Below, piece after piece: positions 24,501-37,741 of a stretch of 64,000 nt of DNA. Position 1 is the first letter of the stretch; the number at the start of each line of letters is the position of its first letter. The notes beneath the pieces were generated by a model. It was given only the letters and a program-made list of their open reading frames with translations, was not told the DNA's origin and ran no database searches. The position numbers and the translations under genes are program-made. Source of the stretch: Eulemur rufifrons (lineage: Eukaryota; Chordata; Mammalia; Primates; Lemuridae); the NCBI RefSeq assembly GCF_041146395.1, contig NC_090986.1, forward strand, positions 39,468,001 to 39,532,000, written 5' to 3'.

Positions 24501-26514
24501 TAAGATGTAGCTTATATGTGTTATAAGTCATCAGTCTCATGCATGAAGGAAAGAAATTAAGTTTGTGCTGGGAACTGTGAGTTACTAAAGCTCATTGAAT
24601 TATATAATCTCAGAGTTGATAAGCATTGTACACATTCAAGGCAACATATTGGATAGATGCATTCAGGAAATAAATTTTGCTTATAATCGGGCCCCTACAT
24701 TAGATTGGTTCAATATTCGGGGTCAAGAATCTTCAAACAATCTTTGGGCAGTATTCCTCACAGAGCATTACTGCTCACTCTGAGGCTCCTTGTCTAGGCC
24801 ATCCTTCTGTTTGTCATACATCCTGGTAAATCTCCCATGAGATTATCATTTAGCATCTAAAAGATCCTGGAGTTTGAAATTTTAAAGGTTTCACTGTACA
24901 ATCTGTCCTCCAGGCTATTTAAGTATGAAACAAAACAGATCACCCCATGAATGTCACTGTTTAGATTCTGTTAAGTGATCATTTAATTTGAATTTAACTA
25001 CCTCCTATATTAAACCTCAGTGTTGGGGTTTCCCACTTTTGCAAGTTTTCTGAAATTTTTTGTGTCTCTCCCAAATGTATTTCAATGTAAAAGAAACAGA
25101 CTATACATCATAGAACTTTAACAAAGTGCTGATAACTCTCTTTGTAAGTTAGAACTATTTACTTATTAAGAAACAAAGAATATGGCATCTGAACTCAGAG
25201 TTGAGGTTGTGTTTCTTATTGCTGAAGTCAGGAAATAAATAATGAAGCTGAAAAAGTCAATAGAAGAGAAACTAAACTAATGAAAATAAAGCAGAAGTTT
25301 CCATGAGGAAAGGCCAAAAACAATTAGATTTTATAAATCAAGAATGACAAAGGTTAGGAGGAGGATGAGATTAAAATGTATAAAACCATCAAGTTATTGA
25401 ATAGAGCATATACAGCTAAGTGATTAGATTTTAAAACAATAAAGCTAGGGAATATCCTTTGAAGTTTGAACTCAGAAGCAGTGCTACTTAGGAAATGCTT
25501 AAACTGGTAAAATGAACCCCATAGGCTACATGGCAAATTAAATAGGCTAAAGCAGAGTTTCAATAAAGCAGTGAATAAATTATATGGATTATAAAGAGAG
25601 AGATGAAGTCCATAAGTATATAAGAAACCTCTGTTGTTGTGGAGATCATCTCTAACATTTAGACTTCTCTAATGCCATGGGTTTTAGCAAGAGTTGACAC
25701 CCTACACGGGCATTTAATCAGATGACATGCATGAACTCTAATAGACCCGAGTCTGTCTGTGTACCACAGATAATTTAGATAAATCACTGCTCTCAGTTAC
25801 CATATTCACACAGCAAAATATTGCTCTACAGAATGGGATTTTAGACATTTTCAAGCAAGTTAAATCAAAGAATAGCTTTTATAGGAGGTGGTAATATCGT
25901 CTGACTAGAATGTAATGACTACAATATGAAGCAATTGCTTAAGTCAGGAATTGATTTCTATTTTAAACTGATGTTGCTTTAAATGGCAGGCTGACCATTT
26001 CTTTCAAAGAAAGAAGTTTTATACTAGCAATAACAATTTATAATATATTAGGCAGATCTTTGCAAATACATAACACTCCCTGAACTAACAGTATCCATTA
26101 ATGTAAGTAGAGTAATTTACTAAAAATTCAATCTGTTAAGAAAAAAATTATATAATTTAGAAAAAAAATAATTACTTAATAACAATGTTCATGAAAATGC
26201 TTCCATTCTCAATTTCTTTTTTCATTTGAGTCAGCATGTTTCTAATCATCTAGACATCTTCAATTAACAGAAAAAAAACTTACAGATATTTCAGTTTTTA
26301 TTTAGATGTAAGATATGGATAAATATAGTCATATCTAAGGCTGGATAAATTATTAATTCTTTGTATGATAACACTAATTGGCCTTTATTTGCTGTAAATA
26401 TTGCTATAAATGATTCAAATTGTCTCCCTCATTAATATTTACAGTGTGATCCAATCAAAGAAAAGGAGAAATATTATGAAAAGTCCAATTGACATATCTG
26501 AGAAGTAGGTATAA
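24501..26514. other. AT-rich intergenic DNA, nothing recognised
   Basis: No gene, RNA gene or named repeat seen. Confidence 0.4.
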
Positions 26515-26735
26515 TCTAGTGGCTGATATGTGGGCTCTAAATTCAGGTTTCTTAGGTTTTGAAACTAAATTCATCCCTGTAGAGCCTTGGGCAAATTACT
26601 TAAACTGTCTCTCTCTGAAATTCCTCATCTGGAATTAGCTATCTTTCAGAGTCATTATGAGGATTAAATGAGACAATACAGAGCACCAGAAACAGGGCTT
26701 GGTTCATTGTAAGCATTTTATAAATGTAAGATAAT
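26515..26735 (+). repeat. MIR SINE, sense
   Basis: 'atgtgggctctaaattcagg', 'ccttgggcaaattacttaaa', 'attcctcatctgg', 'atgaggattaaatgagac' and 'ttcattgtaagcattttata' give the MIR in order. Confidence 0.8.
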
Positions 26736-27989
26736 ATTTTTCAGGCTTTTCCTGTTCATATTACCACATAGCAATGAAGTACTTTATGCAATGACGTTAA
26801 CATTTTATCAGATTGCACCATAATAGTGGCAAAGTCTATTTTCCATCTCTCCTCCCTGATATTTATGAAGTGCAACATAATACTAAACTTTCACTCTTTA
26901 ACTCTTTACTCAGAATGGTATTGTATATGACTATGCTGGTATTCTCAGCAAGGCTTTTGCTTTATCTGTTCACTAGTTCAACAAATACTGATTGAGCACT
27001 TCTTATGTGCCAAATGGATTCCAGGATATAAAACAATTGTCCCTGTCCTACTGTCCATTCTTAGAAGGCTTCCAATCACCAACATCTCTTATCCCTTTTT
27101 TCAAATGTTAAGCCGTGGTCTGTTCTAGCTTTCCTGCCCCAACTCTGATGATCTATGCTTCCTCATTCATCTGTTTAAGAGAAACTTCCTCGTCCATACA
27201 ATAGATATGAATTTGTTGAGAGGAAAATAAGGGAGAAAATGAAACAGAATCTTGTGAACATTATGCACATGTTAGTTATTTGACACAACTTTAAAAGAAT
27301 TCTGGCATTACAGAAGTTAAAGAGCAACGAATTGAGATGACAGTGCCATTCAAACAGCTCTGGCGCCTTGTGAACTCTGGTTATTTCCAGATATTTATTT
27401 TCCTCAGAAGAGAGACAAGACAAACCAACCATACCTTCTCTTCCCTTCTAGGAAGTCTTTCTTCTAGAAATAATTATGAGTGCCTATTTGGTGGTTAAAA
27501 ACAAGCTAACAAAAATTTATCCAATGAACTCAGTTCTCATCCTACTGAATGAACCTGTGGGCTGCTTCCTGAATCTCTTCCCTCCCTTGACTTCTCTGAT
27601 TCTCCTCTTTCCCCTTTGACGGTTTTCTCTCTGTCTTTTTCATGGGCTGGTTTCTGCACTCACTCCTCATACAAATTAATTATCAATAACTCCCAAACAT
27701 GTATCTGTGCCTAAGAACTTTATCCTGAGCTCCAAACTCACATTTCCAATTTTCAACCAGACATCATGCTTAGATATCTCCTCCCAGACATCCTAAATTA
27801 AGCTAATCAAAAACCGAGCTCATCACATTTCCCAAAAATTTCTGGGCTTCCTTTCTTAATGAATAACATCCACACATGTCCGTGCCAGAATGGCATCTAG
27901 AATCCTCCTCTCATGCCCTTCAGCTCACACATGGAGACCACATCTTTTGAATTCTGGGTCATAAATAACCTACACAACTTCCTTCCTTC
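26736..27989. other. Intergenic DNA, weak old LINE traces
   Basis: Bases 26970-27020 ('acaaatactgattgagcact', 'tcttatgtgcc') recall a short antisense L2 or MIR end. Bases 27560-27860 recall an upstream L2 segment. No gene is seen. Confidence 0.35.
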
Positions 27990-28675
27990 TCCTCTCCAAA
28001 TATTCTAAGCCAAAAGTCTCTTCATCTTGATCACAGCCTGTGGCAGTTTGAACCCAACTGCTCTCCCCCCTGACACCCTCCCCCCCAACACACGCCCAGT
28101 CCATCCTCTACTTGGCTTTGAATGAGATTTTCTGATAAACTTATCTGCTCATGACACACACTGTGAGTTTACCTGCTCCGCGCCTAAGAGCGCGGCGTAT
28201 TGGGACCTCCATGATCCTCCATGTCTACCTTCCTATACTCATTACACTAAAAGGCCCTCTTCTGCCCTCCAGTCCAGCCACACTGAGATTAAAGTTCCCT
28301 GGGTACACACGAGGGTTTTATATCTCTGAAAATTTTATCAAGCTGCTCCATTTTTCTGAAATTCCCTACCTCCCATTTTTGCCTAGAGAACATCTACTCA
28401 TCTTTCACAGCTCAGCTCCATTAGGACCTTATCTATGAAAAAAATTTTAAACTCTTCTCTAAGGTTAGATTTCACATTTCCTCTTTTGTGCCTTCTCTCT
28501 GACCTTTCATATCTTTATCACATATCTACAACGAGTCTCTTTTATAAGGAAGATTATATCTGATTCCCTTCTGTGTATGCAATCCTCAGTGCCTAGCCTA
28601 GTGCCTGGAGTCCAGTGTTAATTAATAATTATTTGCTTGCATGAATGCATGAGCAAGTTAATGAATGAATAGCTG
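27990..28675 (+). repeat. L2 LINE 3' half, sense
   Basis: The order 'tccagtccagccacactgag', 'tctttcacagctcagctcc', 'cttatctatgaaaaaaat', 'tatctgattcccttctgtg', 'agtgcctagcctagtgcctg' and 'aatgaatgaat' matches an L2 3' half. Confidence 0.65.
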
Positions 28676-28779
28676 TAGTAAGGGTAAATATCAACATGGA
28701 ATGAATTTCATAAGAACAAGATAATTTTAAGTACAGTGTGCTACCATAATATAAAAAAAACTAGGAAAGAGAATCAAAT

Positions 28780-29035
28780 ACCTCTGTTGAGTGCTCACAA
28801 TGTGCAAATCCTTTAGCATCATTATCGTTTAATCTGCAAGCAATTCTCTAAGGTAGGCATCACAGAACTACAATGTACAAAGTAGTTTTCATTCATGACT
28901 ACATTTAATCCTCCCAACAAATTTATGGAAAAAGTATTATTACATTTTGACAAAGATACAAATGACAACAGAAATTGGGGAATTTGCTGAAGATTAAATA
29001 AGTTCAAAGTGCCAAATTCAAGATTTCAACCTAGT
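28780..29035 (-). repeat. Possible MIR SINE, antisense
   Basis: 'tgttgagtgctcacaatgtg', a 'ctacatttaatcctcccaac' block, 'gaaattggggaatttgctga' and 'caagatttcaacctagttcc' fit a diverged antisense MIR. Confidence 0.5.
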
Positions 29036-29505
29036 TCCATGCTTACTAGAATAAACATTCCACAAGTTAAATTTTGAAGTGCAAGCTATATATGATATCC
29101 ACAGGTGTTTTGAAATGGGCATTTGAGTTGCTAGTATTTTAGGATTGCTACAGAAGCAAATATTTCCAAAAAAGGATATTTGCAGAACCTTCAAAATAGC
29201 CCAAGTCATCAACATTTCTTAAACATACATAATGAAGCACAAGGGAAATTTATATGTTTTAATACTTGGCAAAACATCAAAGTTTGCTTCCTTAATGTAA
29301 TGTATCCTTTAGTTGGTCATGACAGATTTATTACAATTGGATGTTCTCCAAAACTCATCATGCTTCCTGATTTATTCATTTTTTTTTAATCTTCAAGGGA
29401 TTTTAATTGAAATTAAAATTTGTGTAATTAAAACATTAAAGTTGAGCTCTTCTAAAAAGATACTGAAAGAAAAACTGCTTTGGCAAACACCAGTTATTGA
29501 AAAGA
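29036..29505. other. AT-rich intergenic DNA
   Basis: Nothing recognised up to the Alu target site. Confidence 0.4.
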
Positions 29506-29515
29506 TTGGTTTTGA

Positions 29516-29850
29516 GCTGGGCACGGTAGTTCACGCCTGTAATCCCAGCACCCTGGGAGGCTGAGGGGGGCAGATAACTTGAGGTCAGGAATTTGAGAAC
29601 AGTCTGAGCAAGAGTGAGATGCAGTCTGAGCAAGAGTGAGATCCCGTCTCTATTAAAAATAGAAAAATTAGCTGGGCATTGTGGTGTGCGCCTGTAGTTC
29701 CAGCTACTCAGGAGACTGGGGCAGGAAGATCACTTGAGCCCAAGAATTTGAGGCTGCAGTTAGTTATGATGACACCACTGCACTATAGCCTGGGTAACAG
29801 GGTGAGACTCTGTCTCAAAAAATAAATAAATAAATAAATAAAAATAATGA
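29516..29850 (+). mobile_element. Alu SINE, strepsirrhine type, with an internal 22-bp duplication
   Basis: This is a dimeric Alu beginning gctgggcacgg and ending in an (AAAT)n tail. The exact 10-mer ttggttttga flanks it (29506-29515 and 29860-29869). The left arm holds a tandem 22-bp duplication at 29600-29621 and 29622-29643 across the 'gagcaagagtgagat' segment, so this arm is longer than usual. Confidence 0.95.
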
Positions 29851-29869
29851 TGATAATTTTTGGTTTTGA

Positions 29870-31054
29870 TTGTATTTATAGTCCTTTACAATACGTGTAT
29901 CAATGAAAGGCAGACAAAGAAGATGTAAGTAGACCTAGATATTCAGTGTCAATGTGAGCATCACCAAAATATTTGGTTATGAGCATGGGATTGAGTCAAA
30001 TGGATATGGTCTGACTTGTAGGCCTGAATCCTATAAATATCATTTAAATCCTAAAACGTTGCAACAGGTCATATCTCTGACCCCTCAGTATAGCCTCCCT
30101 AAACATAGCCAGCCACCCACTCCTCTAGGTGGACTCTGATCAAATCTACCAAATTGTGATTGGACATGGTTTTTCATCACAGGTAAAGAAGAAAGATACA
30201 GATAAAACATTTTAAATCTAAAAAAATCCCAAGGAAAATTTTAAAATATAGGGCATAACAAGATGTTCTCCAATATGAGGATAATTGGCATCACAAAATT
30301 GGTTCTCTTGAAGATGAAGTGACTTTTTTTTCATCAGCATATTGTAGTGAGTGATCAAAGAAAACACGGAATTCAAGTTTGGAAGAAAATATCATCTAAT
30401 CCAACATGTACCAAAATCCTAGAGTCAACAGTAAGAGACAGGAAAATCCCTGTGAAACCTATGAAATGAACGAAAGCTAAGTTCTATGACAGTCTGCAAG
30501 CCCCTAACCAAGAGGGTAGCAATCCAACACAAAATGTCAACAGAGTTACAAGGACACACCTAGAACAGATTAATAGAATTGTACTGTGTGATGCTGAGGA
30601 CCCTGGACCATGCCTGCTTCACCATTTTTTTCCTACTGTGCTTGCAGATAGTTAATATATGTGTATTGGATACATAATTAAAACAAGGACATGAAAGAAA
30701 GGATCTGAGATGACCACATCCAGACAAAGGCTAGTGAACAATTGCACAAGTCCAGAAAGCAGAATAATTTTTTGAAAAAACAAAAATTCGTATCTGTGCA
30801 AGTTTAGTGATAGCTATAATAATTTAAGATCTTCATAACTAGTGTGTCTGTTTTAACCCTTTAGTTACCTATTCCATGATGTTGAAGCATCTGGAAATTA
30901 GTTTTATTTTAAGGTTTCTATTATGATATAATTGTGTAAAGCACTTAAAATCAGGTAGAATCTACTTGCAAGCTTAGTTTTCCCAGATAAAAAAATAACA
31001 AATCCAAATGGCACTGCATGTACTCTAGCCTGGAACAGACAGAGAAAAAGATGT
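29870..31054. other. AT-rich intergenic DNA
   Basis: No gene is seen. A short stretch at 31010-31050 ('actctagcctggaacagaca') resembles the 3' end of an Alu/7SL right arm but is too short to call. Confidence 0.4.
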
Positions 31055-31555
31055 GAGAGGAAGCAGGTAAAGAACTATTCACAATTGGAAAGATGTAGAA
31101 ACAACCCAAGTGCCCATCAATACATGAGTAGATTAATAAAATGTGGTATATGTATACCATGGAGTTCTACTCAGCCATAAAAAAAAAAAAGAAAAAAAAT
31201 GAGGAAATACCTCTTATATTTTCCTGGATGGAGTTGGAGCCCATTCTTCTAAGTCAAATATCACAAGAATGGAAAAACAAACCTCACATGTACTCACTGT
31301 TAAATTGGTACTAATTGATCAATAATTATGTACACATTTGGAAGTAACAGTCATTGAATGTTGGGCAGGTGGGAGGGGGAAGAGAAGATGGGTAAATTCA
31401 CACCTAATGGGTGCAGTGCACTCTGTCTGGGGAATGGACACACTCGTAGCTCTGACTCCGGTGGTGCAAAGGTAATTTATGTAACAAAAACGTTTGTACC
31501 CCCGTAATATCCTGAAGTAAAAAATAAATAAATATGAAAAAATAAAACCTAAATT
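31055..31555 (+). mobile_element. L1 3' end, sense, relatively young
   Basis: The sequence starts in the ORF2 tail ('gaaacaacccaagtgccc', 31099), passes the internal A-rich run (31180-31198) and the 'ggagcccattcttctaag' block (31237), and ends with 'gtaacaaaaacgtttgtacc' followed by an (AAAT)n tail. The 3' UTR ending is of the lemur/galago L1 kind in my recollection. It is strongly 5'-truncated. Confidence 0.9.
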
Positions 31556-32624
31556 TAAAAAAAGTAGTATCTAATTAGAAACACCTGCATAAATATTTGT
31601 TGGGTACTCAAAAGTTTCTTGATGAATGAATAAAATAAATGCATGAATTGTATGTGATTCAACAAGAAGTTTATTAGAAATCTAAGCATCAAGGGAAAGA
31701 ATTATTATATGGAGGAAACTTTACAAATAAAAACTGTAGCAAACCATTCCTCTTCAGATATGAGGTGTGTTTATAAACGAGTAACCAAGCTACCCTTCAT
31801 ATACCATCCCTGCTGCACTGCCTGTCACCTTCCCACTGGTGGTGCGGGCATCCAAGGAAAAAATAAAGATATCGAGAAAACACTCTTCAGAATTACAAAG
31901 TAATTTGAGCATTCATTCCTAAAGAGCAAAGCCTTGATGGAAGTTTCTATAAATTATGTCAAAGCAAATTCTTTTCTGGTAATTGATATACTGCTAATGT
32001 TTACCAAATGTCTATTCCCTTACCCACATGAGGATTATTAGCTGGTTAACTTAGTCATGTGACCCAGTTGAAGACGTTTGTCCAAAGTGCCTTGGTTTTC
32101 AAGGTAGTTAATAAGCACTTACCTGTTAGACAGGTGTATTTTTCTGAATGTAACCACATAGCCTCCAATGAGAAAACAAACACTAATATATAATTGTTTT
32201 CATTGTTCACTGTAAAGAGACTTTATTTTCATTTAGTTTTAAACAATGTAATTTCTACTAGCATGTCAAATATGTGTGTATATACAGATATACTACATAT
32301 ATACACACACATATATGTGAGTATATATGTTATAAATATTTATATATGGTGGCTATGTAAAAAGTAAACCAGTTTACAAAAAGGAGCTACCTTTCTTTGA
32401 ATCTAGGTAAGAATCACTTCAATTTTATAAATAATGATCTATGACAACGTTTCTAACCCAGTAGTTTTTATTCTCGTGTCCATGGATTGAACCCTATGTA
32501 ATGACATTAAGCTGCCATGAATTCAATGTTTTAAGCTGCTTTCTCGTTCTTTGTAAGCAATTATATACTTTTTGAAATCAAATGCAATTCAGGTCTTCAT
32601 TCAGTAAATATTTATGAAGTAACT
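31556..32624. other. AT-rich intergenic DNA with a (TA/CA)n microsatellite
   Basis: Alternating TA and CA dinucleotides lie at about 32268-32350. No gene or other element is seen. Confidence 0.5.
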
Positions 32625-32945
32625 GTATTAGCTGTCTATTTCTGCATATGAAATTACCCCCAAAACTTAGCACCGTAAAACCTCAAACATTTATCTATCG
32701 TATTGCAAAGTCTGTGAGGTCAAGACCAGGAGTGAGGTAGCCGGGTAGTTCTGGCTCAGGAGTTCTCATTAGGTTGTAGTCAAGCTGCTGCTTTATTGTT
32801 GTTTTTATTTGTTTGCTTTTTAGGAGATCAGGGAAACACTTTTTCATAGGAGATATTGGCAGCTTCTAACAAATGGCAGAGTAGGTACACGATTAGAATA
32901 ATGCAGACAAGTAGCCGAGAAGGGTGGAGAAGAGCTCTGTTGACT
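32625..32945 (-). repeat. LTR-like dispersed repeat, antisense
   Basis: 'ctgtattagctgtctatttc', 'attacccccaaaacttagc', 'ttctggctcaggagttctca' and 'ggttgtagtcaagctgctgc' belong to a common mammalian LTR-like repeat, probably ERVL/MaLR-related. The same family occurs at 33255-33570 in the opposite direction and at 56040-57300. The exact subfamily is not certain. Confidence 0.55.
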
Positions 32946-33254
32946 TTGCTTTCCGTATTCTAGCTTTTCTTGAGGCCCTGCTGTAGCCCTACTTTTTCTT
33001 AGGGTTGAAATAGTGGAGTATCTGAAAAATTCCTCTTTTGATCAAATTTCAGTATGGCATCTTTCAATAGGCATAGCAATCAAAATAGTTAGGATTGGCA
33101 CAAAAACCACACTTCAAAACTGCACTAATTAGCTACCTATCTAAAATAAACCCCATTCCCTCATTTTCCCCCCTTTTACTCTGACAAATTATACACTTTT
33201 CTGTTTCATAGAGTTCTATTTCATTCTTGTAAAATATAAGCCTGCGTGAGGCAT
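32946..33254. other. Spacer between two LTR-like repeats
   Basis: Nothing recognised beyond AT-rich DNA. Confidence 0.3.
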
Positions 33255-33570
33255 ATGATAGAAGGCATGGTATATGCCTCCCAAGATTAGGTTATAAATA
33301 ACCCTGTGTCTCCTCTCTCCTCTGTCTCCCTCTTATCACTTGATCTGAGGGAAGTTAGGCCCCATGTCATGAGCATCTCTGTGGGGAGATGCTATTACTA
33401 AGGAGGAACTGAGGCTTCTGGCCAATAGCTAACAAGGAACTGGGGCCTGTTAATGGTCATGAGCATGAACTTCGGGGTGGATCCGCCAGACTCAATCGAG
33501 CTTCTTATGACTAAGTCCTCAGCCAGCAGCTTGAGGGAGGGTCCAACCCTGTGTGGTCAAGATGACTTCC
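33255..33570 (+). repeat. LTR-like dispersed repeat, sense
   Basis: 'ccccatgtcatgagcatctc', 'aggaactgaggcttctggc', 'ggatccgccagactcaatc' and 'cctcagccagcagcttgag' match the sense direction of the family seen antisense at 32625-32945. Confidence 0.5.
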
Positions 33571-35124
33571 AGAGAAGAAAAAATACCCAAGGATAAAGAA
33601 GCTTTTCCAAGAGTGTCAATTACATATAGGTTGATGCAAACTTTAAAAAATATTTCTGTATCCCCCATAATAAGATGAAATAAAAAAAAAATGTGTGTGT
33701 GTGTATATAAACTTGGTATATAAAACTTGAGACATTTCCTCAACAATGCAAGGAAAGACAGAGTTGAGGGCATGACTTTAAATATAAACTCGAATAAAAC
33801 TGAACCACTTCATCAATGTCTTTGTAATATTTGAAGTTTCATTTTATTTTAGCTTCAACTATACATTTAAGTGTTTTAGACATTATATTAAAAAACAGAA
33901 ATCTGACTTTACGTGATGGCTTTAGGAAAACAGGCTGAAATTATCTCAGTCAACAACATTAATATGACAGTGGGTAGCAATTATTTAGATGCTGCTTTTC
34001 AAAAACAACATCTGGAGACTGAATTTCTGCTTCTCTTTGGCTTGCAAAAAAAATCATTATTTTGCTGCTAAATATAGGCCTATGTATAATACGCATTTAG
34101 AGTTTGGGTCTTTACCTTATAAGGTAAAAGTAGGTGTGGAACTGTCATAAAATTGATAGTGCTACAAATTCCACTGGCATCAATAATGAGACCCAGCTGT
34201 GCATGTTGAACTCCTCAAAGACCGAATTTGAGGCAGTGCATGCATTTAGCCAAGTCTCATTATTTCTGAGAACATCTCAGAGTTGCTAAAAGTTCTATTT
34301 TGGCATATGACAGATGTATCAATAAATGCTGAATTTTTAAAAATAGCTTTTTGTATATATTTTTGAAAGGTTACATACTATCAAAATTTCTGATATGACT
34401 TTGGTCTCAGATCTACACTAATGTGGATGGTTTATGTCCACCATTATGGAAGCTCCTACCTGAAACCATTTCTCCATCACGACACTATCATCTTCGTCAC
34501 AAAAAAAATCCAAAGAATATGAAGGAATCAGTCATGCTAATTTGTGGTTCCATATTATAGATATTTAATAATATTAAATATAAAATTAACAAGAGGCATT
34601 CAGAAGTAAAAATTGAAATTGATACCATCATGAACCAGTTATTTACATACCCCTCTCTGAAAGTAGCTTATCAAGAGCATATTTCATGCATGTAAGGATA
34701 TTTTAAGAACTTTCTGAAATACACAAAAACTAAAATCTTTGTGGCTCTATACTTAATGCAAAATCTGCTGTCTACTACTGTTTTTTAACTGCTTTCAGTT
34801 CTCTTGGTTTGTTTTCAAGTTATTGTGGAATTCGCATAAAGACCTTGACCATGTCTTTGCAGACTAGTGAACCAATAGCTCAGACAGTCAGTCCTGCCCA
34901 TTTCCTGGTCATCAGGTAGTTGATCATCAAAAGAAGGCAATCTAGCACAACCACCAATGCCAATAATTGTGCAAACTTAGCTTTTAATCCATCCATAAAT
35001 ACATCAAGCCTTATAGAAGCACACACCCTTGCTAAGAGACTCCCTCGTGCAGCCTAATAGTGTCCCCATCTTAATATTTACCTTCCAAGAGCCAGAAAAT
35101 ACATTAATAAAAATAATCTCTGCT
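33571..35124. other. AT-rich intergenic DNA with a short (TG)n run
   Basis: A (TG)n run lies near 33690-33705. No gene or other named repeat is seen. Confidence 0.45.
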
Positions 35125-35330
35125 GTTTCCTAGACAGTCACTCTATCATAGGCACTATACTGAATGATTTACAAACATTATAGAATTTAAATCTCACAAT
35201 GGAGGCATTATTCTTATTCTCCCCTTTACCCCAAAGATACATTGAGGTAAAATGATTCCCTTAAGGCTTCTCAACCAAGTAAATGGTCAGGATTCAGAGT
35301 TGCTGAAGAACATGCTCTTCTCTCTTTCCC
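35125..35330 (-). repeat. MIR SINE, antisense
   Basis: 'catcataggcac'-like start, 'tttaaatctcacaatggag', 'cattattcttattctcccc' and 'cattgaggtaaaatgattcc' follow the reversed MIR in order. Confidence 0.55.
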
Positions 35331-37502
35331 AGACTCCTTTCCTTGCAAAAAGGCATGATTCTCTCCTTTTCTAGTGCAGAGGTTTAAATGGATGAATGCT
35401 AGCAGGAAGGTATTGGAATAATTGCCTGCCATGTACAAATGAGTCTTCGGGGCCTGGACAAATACATGGCCTTCTTGAGAACAAAGAGAGTTGATATTTC
35501 ATTGCTCTAAAACAGATGGGTCTTAGTCTAAAAATTAATAGCAGAAGGGGAAATCAATTATAATGTACTTTTAGGGGAATAAAGGCCACCTAAAGAAGAC
35601 AAAATTTACATTATGTGATCAAGCTGAAGCTACTATAACATTGCTGAATATCAGTGAATATTCTCACATATGCATGGATGAGAAGGGGCACCTACCTGAC
35701 CAGCCCTGTACACGTACCTCGCCCTCTTCCCCCTACATCCTGTCTGGGACTGTTTGGGAAGACAGAGTCCTGTATATTTTGGTTCACTTACTCCTCTACT
35801 ATGAGGATTTCTAATAATCAAAACAATTCATGGTTTGGGGCCTGAAATATATTTGCTCATGCCACACGAAGAAGACCTTTGCATGATTATTTCCGTTGTC
35901 AGTCACTTCCAGAAATCTGTTGTAACAAGCAGCATAGTGACAAGTGCAGGAAATGAATCACTAACCTTTGACCTTCATCAATGTCTACGTCTACAATTTA
36001 AAGCTGATGTATGTTTAAACATGACTGAGTTTTTCAACTGAAAATGCCTACCCTACCGCCGTTGATTGCTTTGGAGTCTAACTCATCTTTTGTTAATGGC
36101 CTATGCCTTAAGTAAATTTGGTAACTATAAAAATTAATCTAAAACTGGAGGGTGGAAAATGTTTTTTGTTATTGGTAAATTAAGCAGTAGAAATATTTTA
36201 GGAAATACTTAGGAAGTTCTTCTAAATGATTTGGAGAAAATGTTGCTAAGACAATGACATTTAGCCTTTGCTTCTTATCCCTGGAGCAAATTCAGCTTTT
36301 CCCTAGAGTAAAGGGAAAAGCATTGTTCTCAGACTTGATCTTCTCTTGACTTCAGAGAAGCTGTGTTATGTCTAGAATTCCAAAGGAAAAAGGCCAGTTG
36401 TGTTTTTTAGGCAAATCCATTTGCATTTATATATTTCAGATTAAATAACTTAAATATGCTGTTTTTAGAGCTAATTTTAAGCCCAAAACATTGTTGCTGT
36501 CTCCAGTGGTAAACATTTTCAGGAAAGACATTCCTCTTGAAAACAAAGCTCCTTAAAATATCATGTGCTGTAGCTAATTTTACACCAAAAAAAAAAAAAA
36601 TCATAAAAATATACACATAAAATATTTGGTAACAATACTGAAACCACCCTGTGGTAAACAAAGGGATGAAATATTTCCTCAGTATATTTCTTGGTGGTAA
36701 ATCAAAACCACCAAATATCAGGTTACTTGCTTGTTAATATAAAAGATCACATTTGAAAATATGATGATAATAGTATAGTAAAATATAATATTAAAACTAC
36801 ATATACATATATAATAAAGGGCGATGTCTTTCTTACCTCCCAATTTATATAAAAGATTAATTGCTTATTTGCTTCCGATTAAACATACCTGAGTAACAAT
36901 AATGCTTTTCCTACAAATATTTGACTCTGTCATGGGATATGAATTATTTGTTGTGAAAATCTAGATTGACAGATGGATAAAGATATTAGAAGTAGTCTAA
37001 ATATGTTACAGCTCTTGAATTAAATTTCATGCAAATATCCTAGTGATGATAATCATTCATGTACTTTTTCAGCTAACTTTCAATAGGAAAAATATCATGA
37101 AAACATCTGTATCAAGTTCCTGATTGTCAAATTCACCTAAATGTCAGGTCTACTTTCCTACCAGTCAAAAAGAGGTAATTTCTCTTAAATTTATCATGAG
37201 CATGTGCCTTGCTCTAAAAACAGACTTCTCACATCCTCACACCCTCAGATGGGTCTACTAGCACTCTTCTTGTGCAATTTCAGGCATGCCCAGTGACTAC
37301 ATTAATCTAGAACAAGGCAGGATGTAATTCAATAGACCAGCCCTCAACCTGCCTCAATTTAGGGATCTCTGGACTTCTTCAAGCACCCAGAACTAGGACC
37401 TGAGAGCTCAATGTTCCCACAGAGATGCTTGAATCTCAGACTTCTACTACCAGGAATGAGAATTAGGTAATTAAGAACAACCTTTCCACTGAAGATAAAT
37501 AG
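35331..37502. other. AT-rich intergenic DNA, nothing recognised
   Basis: No gene or named repeat is seen. Short open frames do not resemble proteins. Confidence 0.4.
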
Positions 37503-37537
37503 GTAGATAGATAGATAGATAGATAGACAGATATTTA
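37503..37537 (+). repeat. (GATA)n microsatellite
   Basis: About eight GATA units in tandem with one GACA variant near the right end. It is likely polymorphic. Confidence 0.95.
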
Positions 37538-37741
37538 TCTTATATACACAGATGTATTATTTTAACATGCTCAATGCCATTAAAGAGTTAATAGGTAACA
37601 AAGAATTACTGGGCCAAGTGTCCAGAGAATTAGGAAGTTCAGAAAAATGAGCCAATCATTTTGTGTCGATTTTTGCTGCCTCTTGGCATTTGCCAATCTA
37701 TTTCTGGGGAGAGTCAGGTTTTTTTCTAGCCTTGCAGACTT

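Noticed and set aside
31010..31050. Possible Alu/7SL 3' fragment next to the L1 at 31055
   Set aside because: The match is about 35 bases, diverged and without a tail, so it is too weak to list.
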